Positions 18,731 through 32,700 of a DNA stretch of 64,000 bases are shown here, in pieces. The notes under the pieces were generated by a model that saw only the letters and a program-made list of their open reading frames with translations, was not told the origin of the DNA and did not search any database. Origin of the DNA: JALOKP01 sp963800865 (lineage in GTDB: Bacteria; Acidobacteriota; Polarisedimenticolia; J045); assembly GCA_963800865.1 (NCBI GenBank), contig CAWDCL010000004.1, forward strand, positions 1,860,001-1,924,000. Direction: 5' to 3'. Position numbers and translations under genes: made by a program. Position 1 is the stretch's first letter, and every line of letters starts with the position of its first letter.

Positions 18731-20859
18731 TGCAGACCGCCGACCTGCTGATCGAGCTGGGCACGGAGGAGATCCCGGCCCGGATGCTGCCCGCGGCGGC
18801 GGCCGACCTCGAGGCGCTCACGCTCGAGCTGCTCGACCGCGCCGGCCTGCCGCACGGCGCCGCCCGCCGCTACTGGACCCCGCGGCGCCTCGCGGTGCGG
18901 GTCGCGGACGTTGCCGGAGCGACCCCGGCGCGGGAGGAGCTGCTGCTCGGGCCGCCGGCGGCCGCGGCCTGGGACGCGGCGGGCCGGCCGACGAAGGCGC
19001 TCGAAGGGTTCGCGCGCAAGACCGGTCGCGACGCGGCGGGGTTCGCGCGGGTCGAGACGCCGAAAGGGATCTACGCCGGGGCGACGGTGACCGCGGGGGG
19101 CGACTCGCTGGCCGCGGTGCTGGCCGCCGGCTTCGCGCCCGCGGTGGCGCGGATGACCTTCGCCAAGATGATGCGCTGGGGCGACGGCTCGGCGCGATTC
19201 GTCCGCCCCGTGCACTGGATCCTCGCGCTGTTCGGTGGCGAGGTCGTGCCGCTCGAGCTGTTCGGGATCCGGTCGGGGCGCACGTCGCGCGGGCACCGCG
19301 TGCTGGGGCCGGGGCCGTTCGAGATTCCCGACGCCGCGGCCTGGGAGGCGACGCTCGAGCGTCACGGCGTCGTGGCCGACCCCGTCGCCCGCCGCGCGCG
19401 CCTCGAGCAGCAGCTCCACGCGCTGGCCGGCGCGCAGGGGGGCGCGCTGGCCGAGGACGGCGGCCTGCTCGACGAGTCGGCCGATATCGTCGAGTACCCG
19501 GGCGCGCAGCTCGGTCGCTTCGAGCCGCACTTCGTGCGCGACCTGCCGGCCGAGGTGCTCGGATCGTGCCTCAAGACGCACCAGAAGGGGTTCTGCGTCC
19601 GCGGGACGGACGGCCTGCTGCCGCTGTTCGCGGTCGCGGTCAACCGCCCCGACGATCCCGAGGGGCACGTCCGGCGCGGCCACGAGTGGGTCGTGTCGGG
19701 GCGGCTCGAGGACGCGCTCTTCTTCTGGAACGAGGACCGGCGCCAGCCGCTCGCAGCGCGGGCCGCCAAGCTGGAAGGGATCGTCTTCCAGCGCGAGCTG
19801 GGCACCTACGCGGCCAAGACGCGGCGCGTGGCGCAGCTGGTCCGCGGCCTCGCGGGGCCGGCCGGGCTCGACGCCGCGGGCAGCGCGGCCGCCGGGCGCG
19901 CCGCCGAGCTTTCGCGCTGCGACCTCCCGACCGGGCTGGTCGGGGAGTTCCCGGAGCTGCAGGGGATCTGCGGTGGCCTGCTCGCGCGCGCCGACGGCGA
20001 GCCGGAAGCGGTCGCCCGCGCGATCTACGACCTCTACCTTCCGGCGGCGCCCGACGACCCGCTGCCGCTGACCGCCGAGGGCCGGATGCTCGGCCTGGCC
20101 GACCGCCTCGACACGCTGGCCGGCGGCTTCGCCGCGGGCCTGGTGCCGAGCGGCAGCTCGGACCCGTTCGCGCTCCGCCGCGCCGGGATGGGCGCGATCC
20201 GCCTGGCGCTCGCCGAGCCGGCAATCGACCTCTCGGACGCGGTGCGCGGGGCGGTGCTCGGTTACCGCGGCGGCGAGACCGGTCCCGACATGACGGCCCG
20301 CGCGGACCAGACCGTCGCGACGCTCGTCGCGTTCCTGCTCGAGCGCTTCGGCGTGCTGGCCGAGCGCGACGGGGCCCGCTACGACGAGATCGCGGCGACG
20401 ACGGCGCGGGTCGGCGCGACTCCCGGCAGCCCGTTCCGTCCGGCCGACCTGTGGCGGCGCCTCGCCGCGCTGCGCGCCTTCCGCGAGAGCGAGGACTTCC
20501 TCGCCCTCGCCGCCGCCGCCAAGCGGGTGCGCAACATCCTCGCCCAGGCCGACGAGCGCGGCGACGGTTACGCGGCCGGGGACGGTGAAGCGGCGCTCCG
20601 CGAGCCGGAAGAAGTGCGCCTCGCGGGGTCGATCGGCACCGCCGAGCGCGAGCTCGCGGCGGCTGCGGCCGCCGGGGACTACGAACGGGCGCTGGCGCAC
20701 GTTGCGCGGCTGCGGCCCGACGTCGACCTGTTCTTCGACAGGATCCTGGTGATGGACAAGGACCCCGTCCTGCGTCGCGCGCGGCTCTCGCTGCTGGACC
20801 GCGTGGCGCGTGCGACGCACGGGGTGGTGGACATGGCGGAGCTGGTGGTCGCGGGCTGA
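18730..20859 (+). CDS. glyS: Glycyl-tRNA synthetase beta subunit
   Basis: This 709-residue tRNA-binding subunit partners GlyQ. The start is fixed by the ATGA overlap with glyQ and by the N-terminal signature DLLIELGTEEIPARML. Further family motifs are MTFAKMMRWGDGSARFVRPVHW, DESADIVEYPGAQLGRFE, CLKTHQKGF and the HD-like stretch DRLDTLAGGFAAGLVPSGSSDPFALRRAG. A C-terminal anticodon-binding helical region ends with FFDRILVMDKDP. The gene is intact, in contrast to ppdK which begins 66 bp downstream. Confidence 0.96.
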   Translation: MQTADLLIELGTEEIPARMLPAAAADLEALTLELLDRAGLPHGAARRYWTPRRLAVRVADVAGATPAREELLLGPPAAAAWDAAGRPTKALEGFARKTGRDAAGFARVETPKGIYAGATVTAGGDSLAAVLAAGFAPAVARMTFAKMMRWGDGSARFVRPVHWILALFGGEVVPLELFGIRSGRTSRGHRVLGPGPFEIPDAAAWEATLERHGVVADPVARRARLEQQLHALAGAQGGALAEDGGLLDESADIVEYPGAQLGRFEPHFVRDLPAEVLGSCLKTHQKGFCVRGTDGLLPLFAVAVNRPDDPEGHVRRGHEWVVSGRLEDALFFWNEDRRQPLAARAAKLEGIVFQRELGTYAAKTRRVAQLVRGLAGPAGLDAAGSAAAGRAAELSRCDLPTGLVGEFPELQGICGGLLARADGEPEAVARAIYDLYLPAAPDDPLPLTAEGRMLGLADRLDTLAGGFAAGLVPSGSSDPFALRRAGMGAIRLALAEPAIDLSDAVRGAVLGYRGGETGPDMTARADQTVATLVAFLLERFGVLAERDGARYDEIAATTARVGATPGSPFRPADLWRRLAALRAFRESEDFLALAAAAKRVRNILAQADERGDGYAAGDGEAALREPEEVRLAGSIGTAERELAAAAAAGDYERALAHVARLRPDVDLFFDRILVMDKDPVLRRARLSLLDRVARATHGVVDMAELVVAG

Positions 20860-20925
20860 GCCTGCGCGGCCCGGCTTCGCCGCAGACGACGGACGACGAC
20901 GCACGACGACATTGAAGGAGACGGC

Positions 20926-23665
<2,740 letters not shown>

Positions 23666-23684
23666 CGAAGAGACGAACTCCCCG

Positions 23685-25004
23685 ATGAAGAAGACCTTCG
23701 TACTCGACACGAACGTCCTGCTCCACGACCCGAACAGCCCGTTCTCCTTCGCGGACAACGACGTCGTGATCCCGATCGCCGTGATCGAGGAGATCGACCG
23801 CTTCAAGAAGGAGATGACCGAGGTCGGTCGGAACGCGCGCGCGGTCAGCCGGACCCTCGACCGGCTGCGCGAGCAGGGGCACCTGACGGACGGGGTGCCG
23901 ACGCCGGGCGGAGGGACGCTGCGGATCCACCTCGGCGTCCCGATCCCGCGCGACTTCCCGTTCATGGACGGCCGCGACGCGGCCGACATGCGGATCCTCG
24001 CGCTGGCCTGGGAGCTGTCGCGCAGCCACCCCCCGGTCCAGTTCATCACGAAGGACACCAATCTCCGGCTCAAGGCCGACGCCGTCGGGGTGTACGCCGA
24101 AGACTACGTCGAGCGCAGCATCGTGCCCGACACCGAGTGGCACGGCTGGCGCGAGGTGGCGGTCCCCCGCGAGGTGCTCGACCGGCTGTTCGCCGAGAAG
24201 GCCCTGCCGGCGAGCGACCTCGGGATCGAGGACCCCGGGCCCAACGTCGGGCTCCTGCTGCGCGACCTCGGCGATCCGCAGCACACCGCGCTGGCGCGGC
24301 GCCGGCCACGCCAGCCGGTCGTGACGCCGATCGTCCTTCCGAAGTCGGTCTCGGGGATCAAGCCGCGCAACGTCGAGCAGAAGTTCGCGCTCGACCTGCT
24401 GCTCGACAAGGAGGTCCCGCTGGTCACGCTGGTCGGCAAGGCCGGGACCGGCAAGACGCTGCTGGCCCTCGCGGCCGGCCTGATGCAGACCGTCGAGAAG
24501 CCGATCTACCGCCGGCTGGTCGTCGCGCGCCCGATCTTCCCGATGGGCCGCGACCTCGGCTACCTGCCGGGCGACCTGGACGAGAAGCTCCGCCCGTGGA
24601 TGCAGCCGATCTGGGACAACCTCGAGTTCCTGCTCGGCGAGTTCGACGCGTCGACCGGGCCGGACGGCCACCCGATCGAGCAGTTGATCGACCGCGGGAC
24701 GCTCGAGATCGAGGCCCTGACCTACATCCGCGGCCGCTCCCTGCCGCGCCAGTTGATGATCGTCGACGAGGCCCAGAACCTGACCCCGCACGAGGTCAAG
24801 ACCGTGATCACGCGGGTCGGGGAGGATGCCAAGATCGTGCTCACGGGCGACCCCGCCCAGATCGACAACCCCTACGTGGACGCCTCGAGCAACGGGCTGT
24901 CCTACGCCTCGCAGCGGCTGCGGGGCGAGCCGCTGGCGGGGACGGTCGTGCTGACGCGTGGCGAGCGATCGACGCTGGCCGAGATGGCGGCAGACCGGCT
25001 CTGA
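23685..25004 (+). CDS. PIN domain-PhoH ATPase fusion (PhoH2/YlaK-like)
   Basis: This 439-residue protein couples an N-terminal PIN nuclease domain (about 1-150; VLDTNVLLHDPN, FMDGRDAADMRILALAW, FITKDTNLRLKA) to a C-terminal PhoH ATPase domain (about 215-439). The ATPase part has Walker A GKAGTGKT near residue 251 and Walker B LMIVDEAQNLTPHE, followed by LTGDPAQIDNPY. PhoH2-type proteins have been described as RNA helicase-ribonucleases, sometimes in toxin-antitoxin pairs. Here no small antitoxin gene precedes it, so a housekeeping RNA role is more likely (inference). It starts 19 bp after ppdK. Confidence 0.92.
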   Translation: MKKTFVLDTNVLLHDPNSPFSFADNDVVIPIAVIEEIDRFKKEMTEVGRNARAVSRTLDRLREQGHLTDGVPTPGGGTLRIHLGVPIPRDFPFMDGRDAADMRILALAWELSRSHPPVQFITKDTNLRLKADAVGVYAEDYVERSIVPDTEWHGWREVAVPREVLDRLFAEKALPASDLGIEDPGPNVGLLLRDLGDPQHTALARRRPRQPVVTPIVLPKSVSGIKPRNVEQKFALDLLLDKEVPLVTLVGKAGTGKTLLALAAGLMQTVEKPIYRRLVVARPIFPMGRDLGYLPGDLDEKLRPWMQPIWDNLEFLLGEFDASTGPDGHPIEQLIDRGTLEIEALTYIRGRSLPRQLMIVDEAQNLTPHEVKTVITRVGEDAKIVLTGDPAQIDNPYVDASSNGLSYASQRLRGEPLAGTVVLTRGERSTLAEMAADRL

Positions 25005-25023
25005 GCCGGAGGCTTACCCGGAG

Positions 25024-25052
25024 TTGACGCACCCGGGGGGCGCTGTTACCTT
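25024..25052 (+). promoter_or_regulatory. Predicted promoter of the DksA-like gene
   Basis: TTGACG (25024-25029), a 17-bp spacer and TACCTT (25047-25052) lie 61 bp before the start at 25114. The same -35 box and spacing with TACCGT occurs upstream of nifJ. A short ctttttccgg run follows the -10. Confidence 0.5.
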
Positions 25053-25113
25053 ACCGAGCCTTTTTCCGGCCACGACCCGCTGCGCGCGGCGGGCCTCGGG
25101 TTGGGGGAGACGA

Positions 25114-25509
25114 ATGAGGAAGCGCGAGCGCGACAAGTTCCTGAAGCTGCTCGAGACGCGTCGGCAGACCCTCCTTGCCCGTTCGGCCCGCACCGCCGAG
25201 GAAGGCCGCGAAGTCGTGCCCGAGGGGGGCGAGGACTACGTCGACGACGCCGTGACCCACTACACGCGGGAGTTCCTGCTCTCGCTCTCCGACCTCGAGC
25301 GGCGCCAGGTGCTGCAGGTCGAAGAGGCGATCGTCCGGGTCCGGGAAGGGACCTTCGGCGAGTGCATGTCGTGCGGGGACGAGATCGAGCCCAAGCGGCT
25401 CGAGGCGGTCCCCTGGGCCCGCTACTGCGTCTCGTGCCAGGAGATCGCCGAGAAGGAAGAGCTGGCCGAGCGCTACCACGTGCGGGACATCTCCGAGGAA
25501 GAAGAGTAG
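25114..25509 (+). CDS. TraR/DksA-family zinc-finger protein
   Basis: This 131-residue protein has an N-terminal helical hairpin rich in charged residues (about 1-75) and a DksA-type C4 zinc finger with C84, C87, C105 and C108 (GECMSCGDEI ... ARYCVSCQE). DksA-family proteins enter the secondary channel of RNA polymerase and alter initiation, often with ppGpp. The coiled-coil tip lacks an obvious paired-Asp DxxDxA motif, though EDYVDDAVTH is close, so activity like E. coli DksA is not assured. The ATG at 25114 is preceded by gggggaga. It has its own predicted promoter and is followed 8 bp later by the methyltransferase gene. Confidence 0.88.
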   Translation: MRKRERDKFLKLLETRRQTLLARSARTAEEGREVVPEGGEDYVDDAVTHYTREFLLSLSDLERRQVLQVEEAIVRVREGTFGECMSCGDEIEPKRLEAVPWARYCVSCQEIAEKEELAERYHVRDISEEEE

Positions 25510-25517
25510 GCGCGGTC

Positions 25518-26711
25518 ATGTCCGGCCCCGGCACGGCGGTGGTCAGCGGCCGGGGCGCGCGCCGGGCCCGTCGCGGCCACCCCTGGATCCATCGCGAGGA
25601 CCTTCGAGCCGCCGAGGCGGATCCCGGCGAGATCGTGCGCGTGCTCGACGCCTCCGGCGCGCCGTGCGGCTGGGCCGCGTACTCTCCCGCTTCGCGGATC
25701 GTGCTCCGGATCGTGCGCCGCGGCGGCGCAGCCGGTGATGCGCCCCCCGCCGAGGCCTTCTGGTCGGCCCGGCTCGAGCGGGCGCTCTCCGCGCGCGGCG
25801 CGGCCGCCGCTGCAGGGCCGGGCTGCGCGCGGCTGCTGCACGCCGACGCCGACGGTTTTCCGGGCCTGACGGTCGACCGCTACGGCACTCACCTGGTCGT
25901 GCAGCGCACGACCGCCTGGGCCGAACGGCACGCCGGCCCCCTGCTCGAGCAGTTGGCGGCGCGCGTCGGTGCGGAGTCGATCCTGGCCCGCGACGACGCT
26001 CCGGGACGCGAAGCGGAGGGGCTGCCGCGGGCCGTGACCCAGCTGCTCGGCACGACGCCGGCGCTGATCGAGGTCGAGGCCGGCGGCGCCATGCGCCGCG
26101 TCGACCCCCGGCTCGGCCACAAGACGGGGCTCTACCTCGACCAGCAGGAGAACCAGCGGCGCGCGGCGGACTGGTTCGCCGAGGGGCCGGTGCTGGACGC
26201 GTTCTGCGCCGAAGGGGGGTTTGCTCTCCCGCTGGCGGCAGCCGGCCGGCCGGTGGTCGCGGTCGACCAGTCCCGGCCCGGCCTCGAGCGGGCCCTCGCC
26301 GCGGCCGAAGCGGCGGGCCTCGCCGAGCGGATCGAGTTCATCCACGGCAACGTCTTCGACCTGCTCGCCGCCTCCGAGGACGAAGGGCGACGCTTCCCGG
26401 CGATCGTGCTCGATCCGCCTCCCTTCGCCCGCCGCCGCTCGGCCGCCGCCGGGGCGGCGCGGGGCTACCGCGACCTGCATCGGAGAGCGCTGCGCTGCCT
26501 GGCGCCGGGCGGCAGAATGGCGACGTTCTGCTGCACCGCAACGGTCGGGGCCGAGGAGTTCGAAGCGATGGTGCGGGAGGGTGCCGAGGAGGCCGCGGCC
26601 GCGCTGACGGTGCTGGCCCGCCTCGGTCCTGCGGCCGATCACCCGGAGCGGATCGAACTGCCCGAGAGCCGCTACCTGAAAGGTCTCCTGCTGCAGCGGG
26701 ACGCCGACTGA
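25518..26711 (+). CDS. rlmI: Class I SAM-dependent rRNA methyltransferase (RlmI-like)
   Basis: This 397-residue protein starts with a PUA-like RNA-binding domain (about 1-75; RGHPWIHREDL), then a Rossmann methyltransferase fold. Key segments are GFPGLTVDRYG, GHKTGLYLDQQENQRR, the SAM-binding motif LDAFCAEGGFALPLAAAG, and the catalytic-loop motif VLDPPPFARRR. This order matches RlmI/RlmK-type enzymes that methylate C5 of a cytidine in 23S rRNA; the exact target base is inferred from the family. The ATG at 25518 is used although the frame is open upstream. It starts 8 bp after the DksA-like gene and ends 6 bp before the Tam fusion. Confidence 0.9.
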   Translation: MSGPGTAVVSGRGARRARRGHPWIHREDLRAAEADPGEIVRVLDASGAPCGWAAYSPASRIVLRIVRRGGAAGDAPPAEAFWSARLERALSARGAAAAAGPGCARLLHADADGFPGLTVDRYGTHLVVQRTTAWAERHAGPLLEQLAARVGAESILARDDAPGREAEGLPRAVTQLLGTTPALIEVEAGGAMRRVDPRLGHKTGLYLDQQENQRRAADWFAEGPVLDAFCAEGGFALPLAAAGRPVVAVDQSRPGLERALAAAEAAGLAERIEFIHGNVFDLLAASEDEGRRFPAIVLDPPPFARRRSAAAGAARGYRDLHRRALRCLAPGGRMATFCCTATVGAEEFEAMVREGAEEAAAALTVLARLGPAADHPERIELPESRYLKGLLLQRDAD

Positions 26712-26717
26712 GGACCC

Positions 26718-29700
26718 GTGCGACGCATCCTGCGCGTGCTGGCGATCGGATTCGCGGTCCTTGCCGCCCTGTTCGGCGTGCTGTGGGTGATCGTCTCCTC
26801 GTCGTGGACCGAGGACCGCGTCCGCCGGCTGCTGGTCGAGCAGCTGGGGCGCGAGCTGGGCGGCCCGGTCGAGATCGCGGAACTCTCGCTGCGGCTCGCG
26901 CGGGCGGAGGCCCAGGTCAAGGGGCTCGCGCTGCGCGGCGGCACCGGCCTGGTCGGCGAGCTCGAACTGCGGGAGGGGACGGTCCGGCTCTCGCGGCGAG
27001 CCCTGCTCGCGGGGCTGGTCCGCCCGGTCCGGATCGAGGTCGACGGCCTCTCGATCACGCTCGCCGAGACCCCGCCGGACGGCGCGCCGGACGAACCGCT
27101 CGACCTGTCCTTTCTCTCGCGCCTGCGGCGGCTGCGGGTCAGCGACGGGACGCTCCACTACCGCGGGAAGGACGAGCGGTTCGCGTTCGACGTCGACGGA
27201 ATCGAGATCGACGGGACGCCTGTCCGCAACGGCACGAGCGGGACCCTGGCCGCCGGTCCGGCGCGGATCGAGCGCCCCGGCGCGGCGCCGCTCGTCATCG
27301 AGCGGGTCGCGGCGCGCTTCGCGTGGCACGCCCCGCGCCTCGACCTGGAGAGCATCGAGCTGGAGGCGCTCGAGAGCAGCGCTCGGCGGCTCCGCGAGCG
27401 TGGCGTTCCTGCCGCAGGGGGTCGCGGCCAGCGTCGACGCGCGCGGCACGGCCACGCTCGAGACCCTGCTCGGGGAGGTCGTGCCCGAGCTGACCGGCCG
27501 GATCACCTTCGACGGCGGTTTCCGGCTGGACGAGGACGGGAGCTGGACCGGCCGCTCCCGGCTGGCGAGCGACGGGATGCTCCGCTTCCGCCGCACCGAG
27601 GTGGCGAAGCTCGAGGCGCTGCTCCTGGCGGACCCCGAGGGGATCCGGATCGTCGAAGGGCGCGCGGACTCTCCCACGGGGACGACGGTCGAGCACCTCG
27701 AGGTCTCGGTCCGCAACGGCACGATCGAGGCCGGGGCCGACGGGAACCTCGTGTCGACGGACATCTTCCCCAGCCTCGGGCTGCCGCGGGACCTCGTCAT
27801 GGGCGCGGGTCGCTACAAGGCGCGGCTCTGGCGCGCGGCCGCCGGCGAGCCGCTGCGCTGGAGCGTCGACGCGACCCCGGTTCCCGCGGCCGGGGCCGCG
27901 AACGCGCTCGACGGCCGCTTCACCGGGGAGGGGGGTGGCGGCCGGATCGCGCTCGCCTTCGACGGTGCGTGGGGCCGATCGGGGCTCACCTTCCGCCTGC
28001 GGGGAGACGACGCGGTCCAGCTCGACGGGCTGACGATCGAGGCGGGGCTCGATGCGCCGGACGCGACCTCGGCGCGCGCCGCGTTCGGGCACCTGCTCGC
28101 GCAGGGACGCGAGATCGGCCTCGAGCTGCCGCTCGAGACGACTCCGGTGCCGGACGGGCCGATGGCGGTCGACGCGACGGTCCGGCTCGTCGCCGGCAAG
28201 CTGACCGGGCTCGAAGCGACCGTCGACCTCGACGGCGTTCACCTCGGACGAGCCCGCTTCGAGCGCTACCACGGGCGCTTCGAGGAGATCGCCCGCGGCC
28301 ACTGGAAGCTGGCGATGGACGCCGCCGACGCCGCGGCCGGCCGGGTGGAGGCGGAACTCGAGATCCCGCCGGGAAACAGCCTCGGCATCCGGGCCCGCGC
28401 GAGCGAGGCCGACTACGACGCCGTGACGGAGATCGTGCGCGCGATCGGGATCGAGCTCGAGCTTCCGGAAGGGCGCGGCCTGGTCACCGGGACGATCGAC
28501 GGCGAGTGGTCGCCCACGGCCGCCGACCTGGCTTTCGACGCCGCGACCGAGCTGACGATCGGCAATGCCACGCCGGCCGCGGTCGCGGCGCGCGGGCGGC
28601 TGACGAACGAGGCGGTGCGGATCGACGACGGCCGTCTCCGCCTTCCGGGGCTCGAGGCGACCTTCGCGGGCGACGTCGGTCTGCCGTCGTCACGGGGCCC
28701 GCTCGCCGCCGCACTGCGCTCGCACGTCACGGTGGACCTCGGGCCGCTCTTCGCCTGGCTCGACTTCGGCGAGGCGACGGGAACGGTCGAAGGCGACGTT
28801 GGCGGGACGTTCGAGAGCCTCGAGAAACCGTTGCCGCTCGACGGGAGCGTTTCCTGGAAGGGGCTGAGCGTGGCCGGCGTCCGCATTCCCGAGGGGACGG
28901 CGGCGCTGACGCGGCGCGACGACGGGTTCGAGCTGGCCTCGACGGCCGGTCGGCTCGACCACCGGCTGGTGATCGAGGGGCCGATCGGCAACCCCTACTT
29001 CGCGCTCGACACCCGCTCCGACGGCCTGCCGCTCCAGGACCTGGCGGCCGAAGCGCCCGACACCGCATCTGCGGTGCAGGCGGAGGGGCGCGGCACGCTG
29101 CGCGTGGAGGGACTGCTGCGCGAGCGCCCGACCTGGCACGGCAGCCTGGCGCTCGAGGGACTCGCCCTGGCGGGCGCCACGATCGAGGCCCAGCTCGAGC
29201 AGCCGGCCCGGATCGAGCTCGAGCGCGGCGGACGGCTCGTCGTGGTGTCGCCGGTCCGGCTCGTCACCGCCCGCGACAGCCGGCTGACGATCGAGGGCGA
29301 CTACGGCCTGTGGGGAAGCGGGGAGGGACAGCTGGGGCTCGTGATCACCGGCACCGTCGACCTGGCGATTCTCGAGATCTACAGCAGCGACATCGTCTCC
29401 TCCGGGAGCGTGACGGCGACGCTCAAGGTCGGCGGCACGAGCGATCACCCCGAGCTGTTCGGGGCGATGAAGGTCTCCGGGGGCCGCGTGCTCTACGTGC
29501 CGTTCGGCCAGACCGTGGACGGGATCGAGGGGGAGATCGACTACGACGGCACGGAAGCGACCATCCGCAGCCTGACCGGCCAGAGCGGCGGCGGCAGGAT
29601 CGAGGTCGAGGGACGGATCGCGATCGCCGACCTCGCGCCCGAGCGGCTCGATCTCCGGACCACGGTGCGCAACGTCGCCGTCGCCTATCCGCGCGGCTTC

Positions 29701-32700
29701 GTCGGCCGCTACGACGCCGACGCAACGGCCACGGGAACGCTCGAGGGGATCCAGGTCAGGGGGACGGTCGACGTTCTCTCCGGCCGCTACGCGCAGGAGT
29801 TCCAGCTGGCCGGGGGTGTGCTCGGGAGATCGCGCACGGTGCAGCCCAAGGCCTCCGCGGCGGGCTGGATGCAGCGCATCGGGCTCGCGCTCGAGGTCTC
29901 CGCCGCGGAAACCCTCTCGGTCCGGAACGAGCTCGCGCGGGTCGACGCATCGGCGCGGATCGGGGTGCGGGGCACGCTCGCGGCGCCGCTGCTGGTCGGC
30001 AACGTGACCTTGATCGAGGGCGGGACGATCACGTTCCGCGACGTCGACTACGACCTGCTCAGCGGGCAGGTCACGCTCGACGACGCGCGCGCCCAGCCGA
30101 TCCGCGTGCGGGCGGTGGCCGAGACCGAGGTCAGCGGCTACCAGGTCCGGATCGACCTCGACGCGACGACCGCGTCGGTCGAGTACACGCTGACCTCGAC
30201 CCCCGCGCTGTCGCGCGCCGACATCCTCTCGCTGCTCCTGACCGGCCGCACCAACCGCGAGTCGGGAGGCGCCAGCTCGGCCTCGCTCGAGAGCCAGGGG
30301 GCGGCCTACTTCGGGACCGCCCTCAGCGAGATGCTGCTCTCGGGGTCGGCCAAGAAGTACCTCGGGCTGACGCGCTTCTCGATCAGCCCGGTCGAAGCCA
30401 GCCCCGGTTCGGAGCCGACCGCGCGGCTGACGGTCGGCAAGCGGCTCGACGAGAAGACGAACGTCGTCTACTCCCGCGACCTCTCCGGGGACACGAGCGA
30501 CGTCTACTCGATCGAGCGCGAGATCGCGCCCAAGACCAAGATCATCGGCGGGCAGAACGACAAGGGCGGCGTCGGCGCGATCGTCCGCTGGACCTACCGC
30601 TTCGGAGCCGGCGCGGACGACCGGCGCAGCCTCGAGGCGCCCGACCGGCTCGGCGAGGTCGAAGCGGTCGGCCTGCCGGAAGGGATGCGCGTGACGCGGC
30701 GCACGGTCGGCGTCTCCCGCGGCGCCCCGGTCACGCGTTCGACGCTGATCCAGGCGGCGGAAGGGCTGAAGCTCGCGTTGGTCGAGCGCGGCTACCTGCA
30801 GGCCAGCGTCGTGCCCCACCGGGTCCAGGTCGAGGGGAGCGCGCGCGCGACGATCCGGCTCGACGTGACTCCCGGACCGAAGTGGGAGGTACGGATCACC
30901 GGCGCGGGGGGGACCGAGAAGATCGTCCGCCGCGCCCTCGACGAGTTCTGGGCGCTGGTCGAGTTCCGGCCGGGACTGCACCGGCAGACCGCCAGCCTGG
31001 TGCGCGAGCGGCTGGCGGAGGATGGATACGCCGCGGCGACCGTCGAGATCAGCGACGGCGGACCGGACCCGCCCTGGGTCGAGGTGGTGGTCGATCCGGG
31101 CGCCCGGGTTCGCGTGGCGGAGGTGAAGGTCGCCGGGAACAGCGCCCTGCCAAGCAGCGAGGTGCTGAAGCAGATCCTGTCGCGACCGGGGTGGCGGCCC
31201 GGCGACAAGCCGGTCTACCGGCCGCGCGAGATCGCGGAGGACGCCGAGGCGATCCGCACGCTCTACGCGACGGAAGGCTACCTCGACGCGCAGGTCGTCC
31301 CCCGCGTCCGGTTCAGGACCGGTGGTGACGAGGTCCTCGTGACCTACCGGATCGACGAGGGGGCTCGGGCGAAGATCGGCACGGTGCGCGTCGACGGGGA
31401 CTGGCCGCAGGCGCTGGGCCGGGCCAGCGACCGGATCCCGTTCCGCAGCGGCGAGACCTTCAAGGCCGCGAAGGTCGAGGAAACCGAGCGCGTCCTGCGC
31501 ACCGCGCTCGACGACGCCGGCTACTACGACTCGTCGGTTTCGATGCTGCTCCAGTCCGGAGACGGAAGGGTCGACGTGACCTACCGCGTCCAGGCCGGCC
31601 GGGTCGTACCGGATCGCCTCGGTCGGCTTCTCCGGGCTCGAGAAGACGCGCGAGAAGATCGTCAGGGAGGCGGTGACTCTCAAGGCGGGCGAGCCGCTGA
31701 CCCGCGCCGCCGTCCAGGCGACGGAGCGCAACCTGTTCGCGCTGGGGCTGTTCCGCGAGATCAACGTCGTCACGACTCCGCTCGCCGAGCAGCCCGAGTT
31801 GCAGGCGGTCGTGATCGAGTTCAAGGAGACGCCGGCCACTTCGGTCTCCCTGTCGGGCGGCTGGGACACCGAGACCAAGTTCGCAGTCGCCGCCGGACTC
31901 TCTCACGACAACCTCTGGGGGATCGGCCGGACGGGCGGCCTCCAGGCCTACTATTCGTCGATCCTCAAGGGCGTGCGCGCGACGCTCGAAGACCGCCACA
32001 TCCGGCGCAACACCCTGGAGGGGCTGATCACCGCCGGCTGGGAGCAGGAGGTCTACCCGAGCTTCACCTCGGATACGACGAGCGCGGCGGTTCAGCTCGC
32101 GGTCCCGGAACTGCGGCACAAGCGCTGGCTCGTGCGCTACCAGCTCGAAGACACCCGGATCGTCGAGAGCTCGGCCTTGAAGGACGATCTCCAGGCGGCC
32201 CTGCTCGAGCAGCAGACCGAGCCGGTCCGGCTCGGCTCGCTCTCGTTCTCGGGACAGTACGACCGGCGCGACGATCCCTTCCTGCCGACGCGCGGCTGGG
32301 TGGTGCGCAGCGACGTCGGGCTGTTCTCGACCTGGCTCGCCTCGCAGGACGAGTTCTGGCGCCTCCAGGGCCAGATCGGCGGGTACTGGCCGATCGGCAA
32401 GCGCCTGATCCTCGCCTCGGCAGTGCGGGTCGGATTCGCCCCTCCCTACGGCGACACGGTCTGCGTCCCGCTGCAGAAGCGCTTCTTCACCGGCGGATTC
32501 GACAGCGTTCGCGGATTCCCGCGCGACGCGCTCAACCCGCTGGCCACGGGTCACGACGACATCGACTGCGACGGAACCCCCGACCCGCCGGCGGACCAGC
32601 CCAGGCCGGGAACCCCGCTGGCGGTAGGGGGGCAGTCGCTCTTCGTCTTCAACCTCGAAGCGCGCTACCGCGTCTGGCGCGAGGCCGAGGTCGTGGTCTT

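Noticed and set aside
20880..20912. Short direct repeats of gacgac before ppdK as a regulatory array
   Set aside because: They are simple low-complexity repeats in a 66-bp gap with no dyad symmetry or regular spacing.
23685..25004. PhoH2 toxin-antitoxin pair
   Set aside because: No small antitoxin gene lies before it; the 19-bp gap follows ppdK directly.
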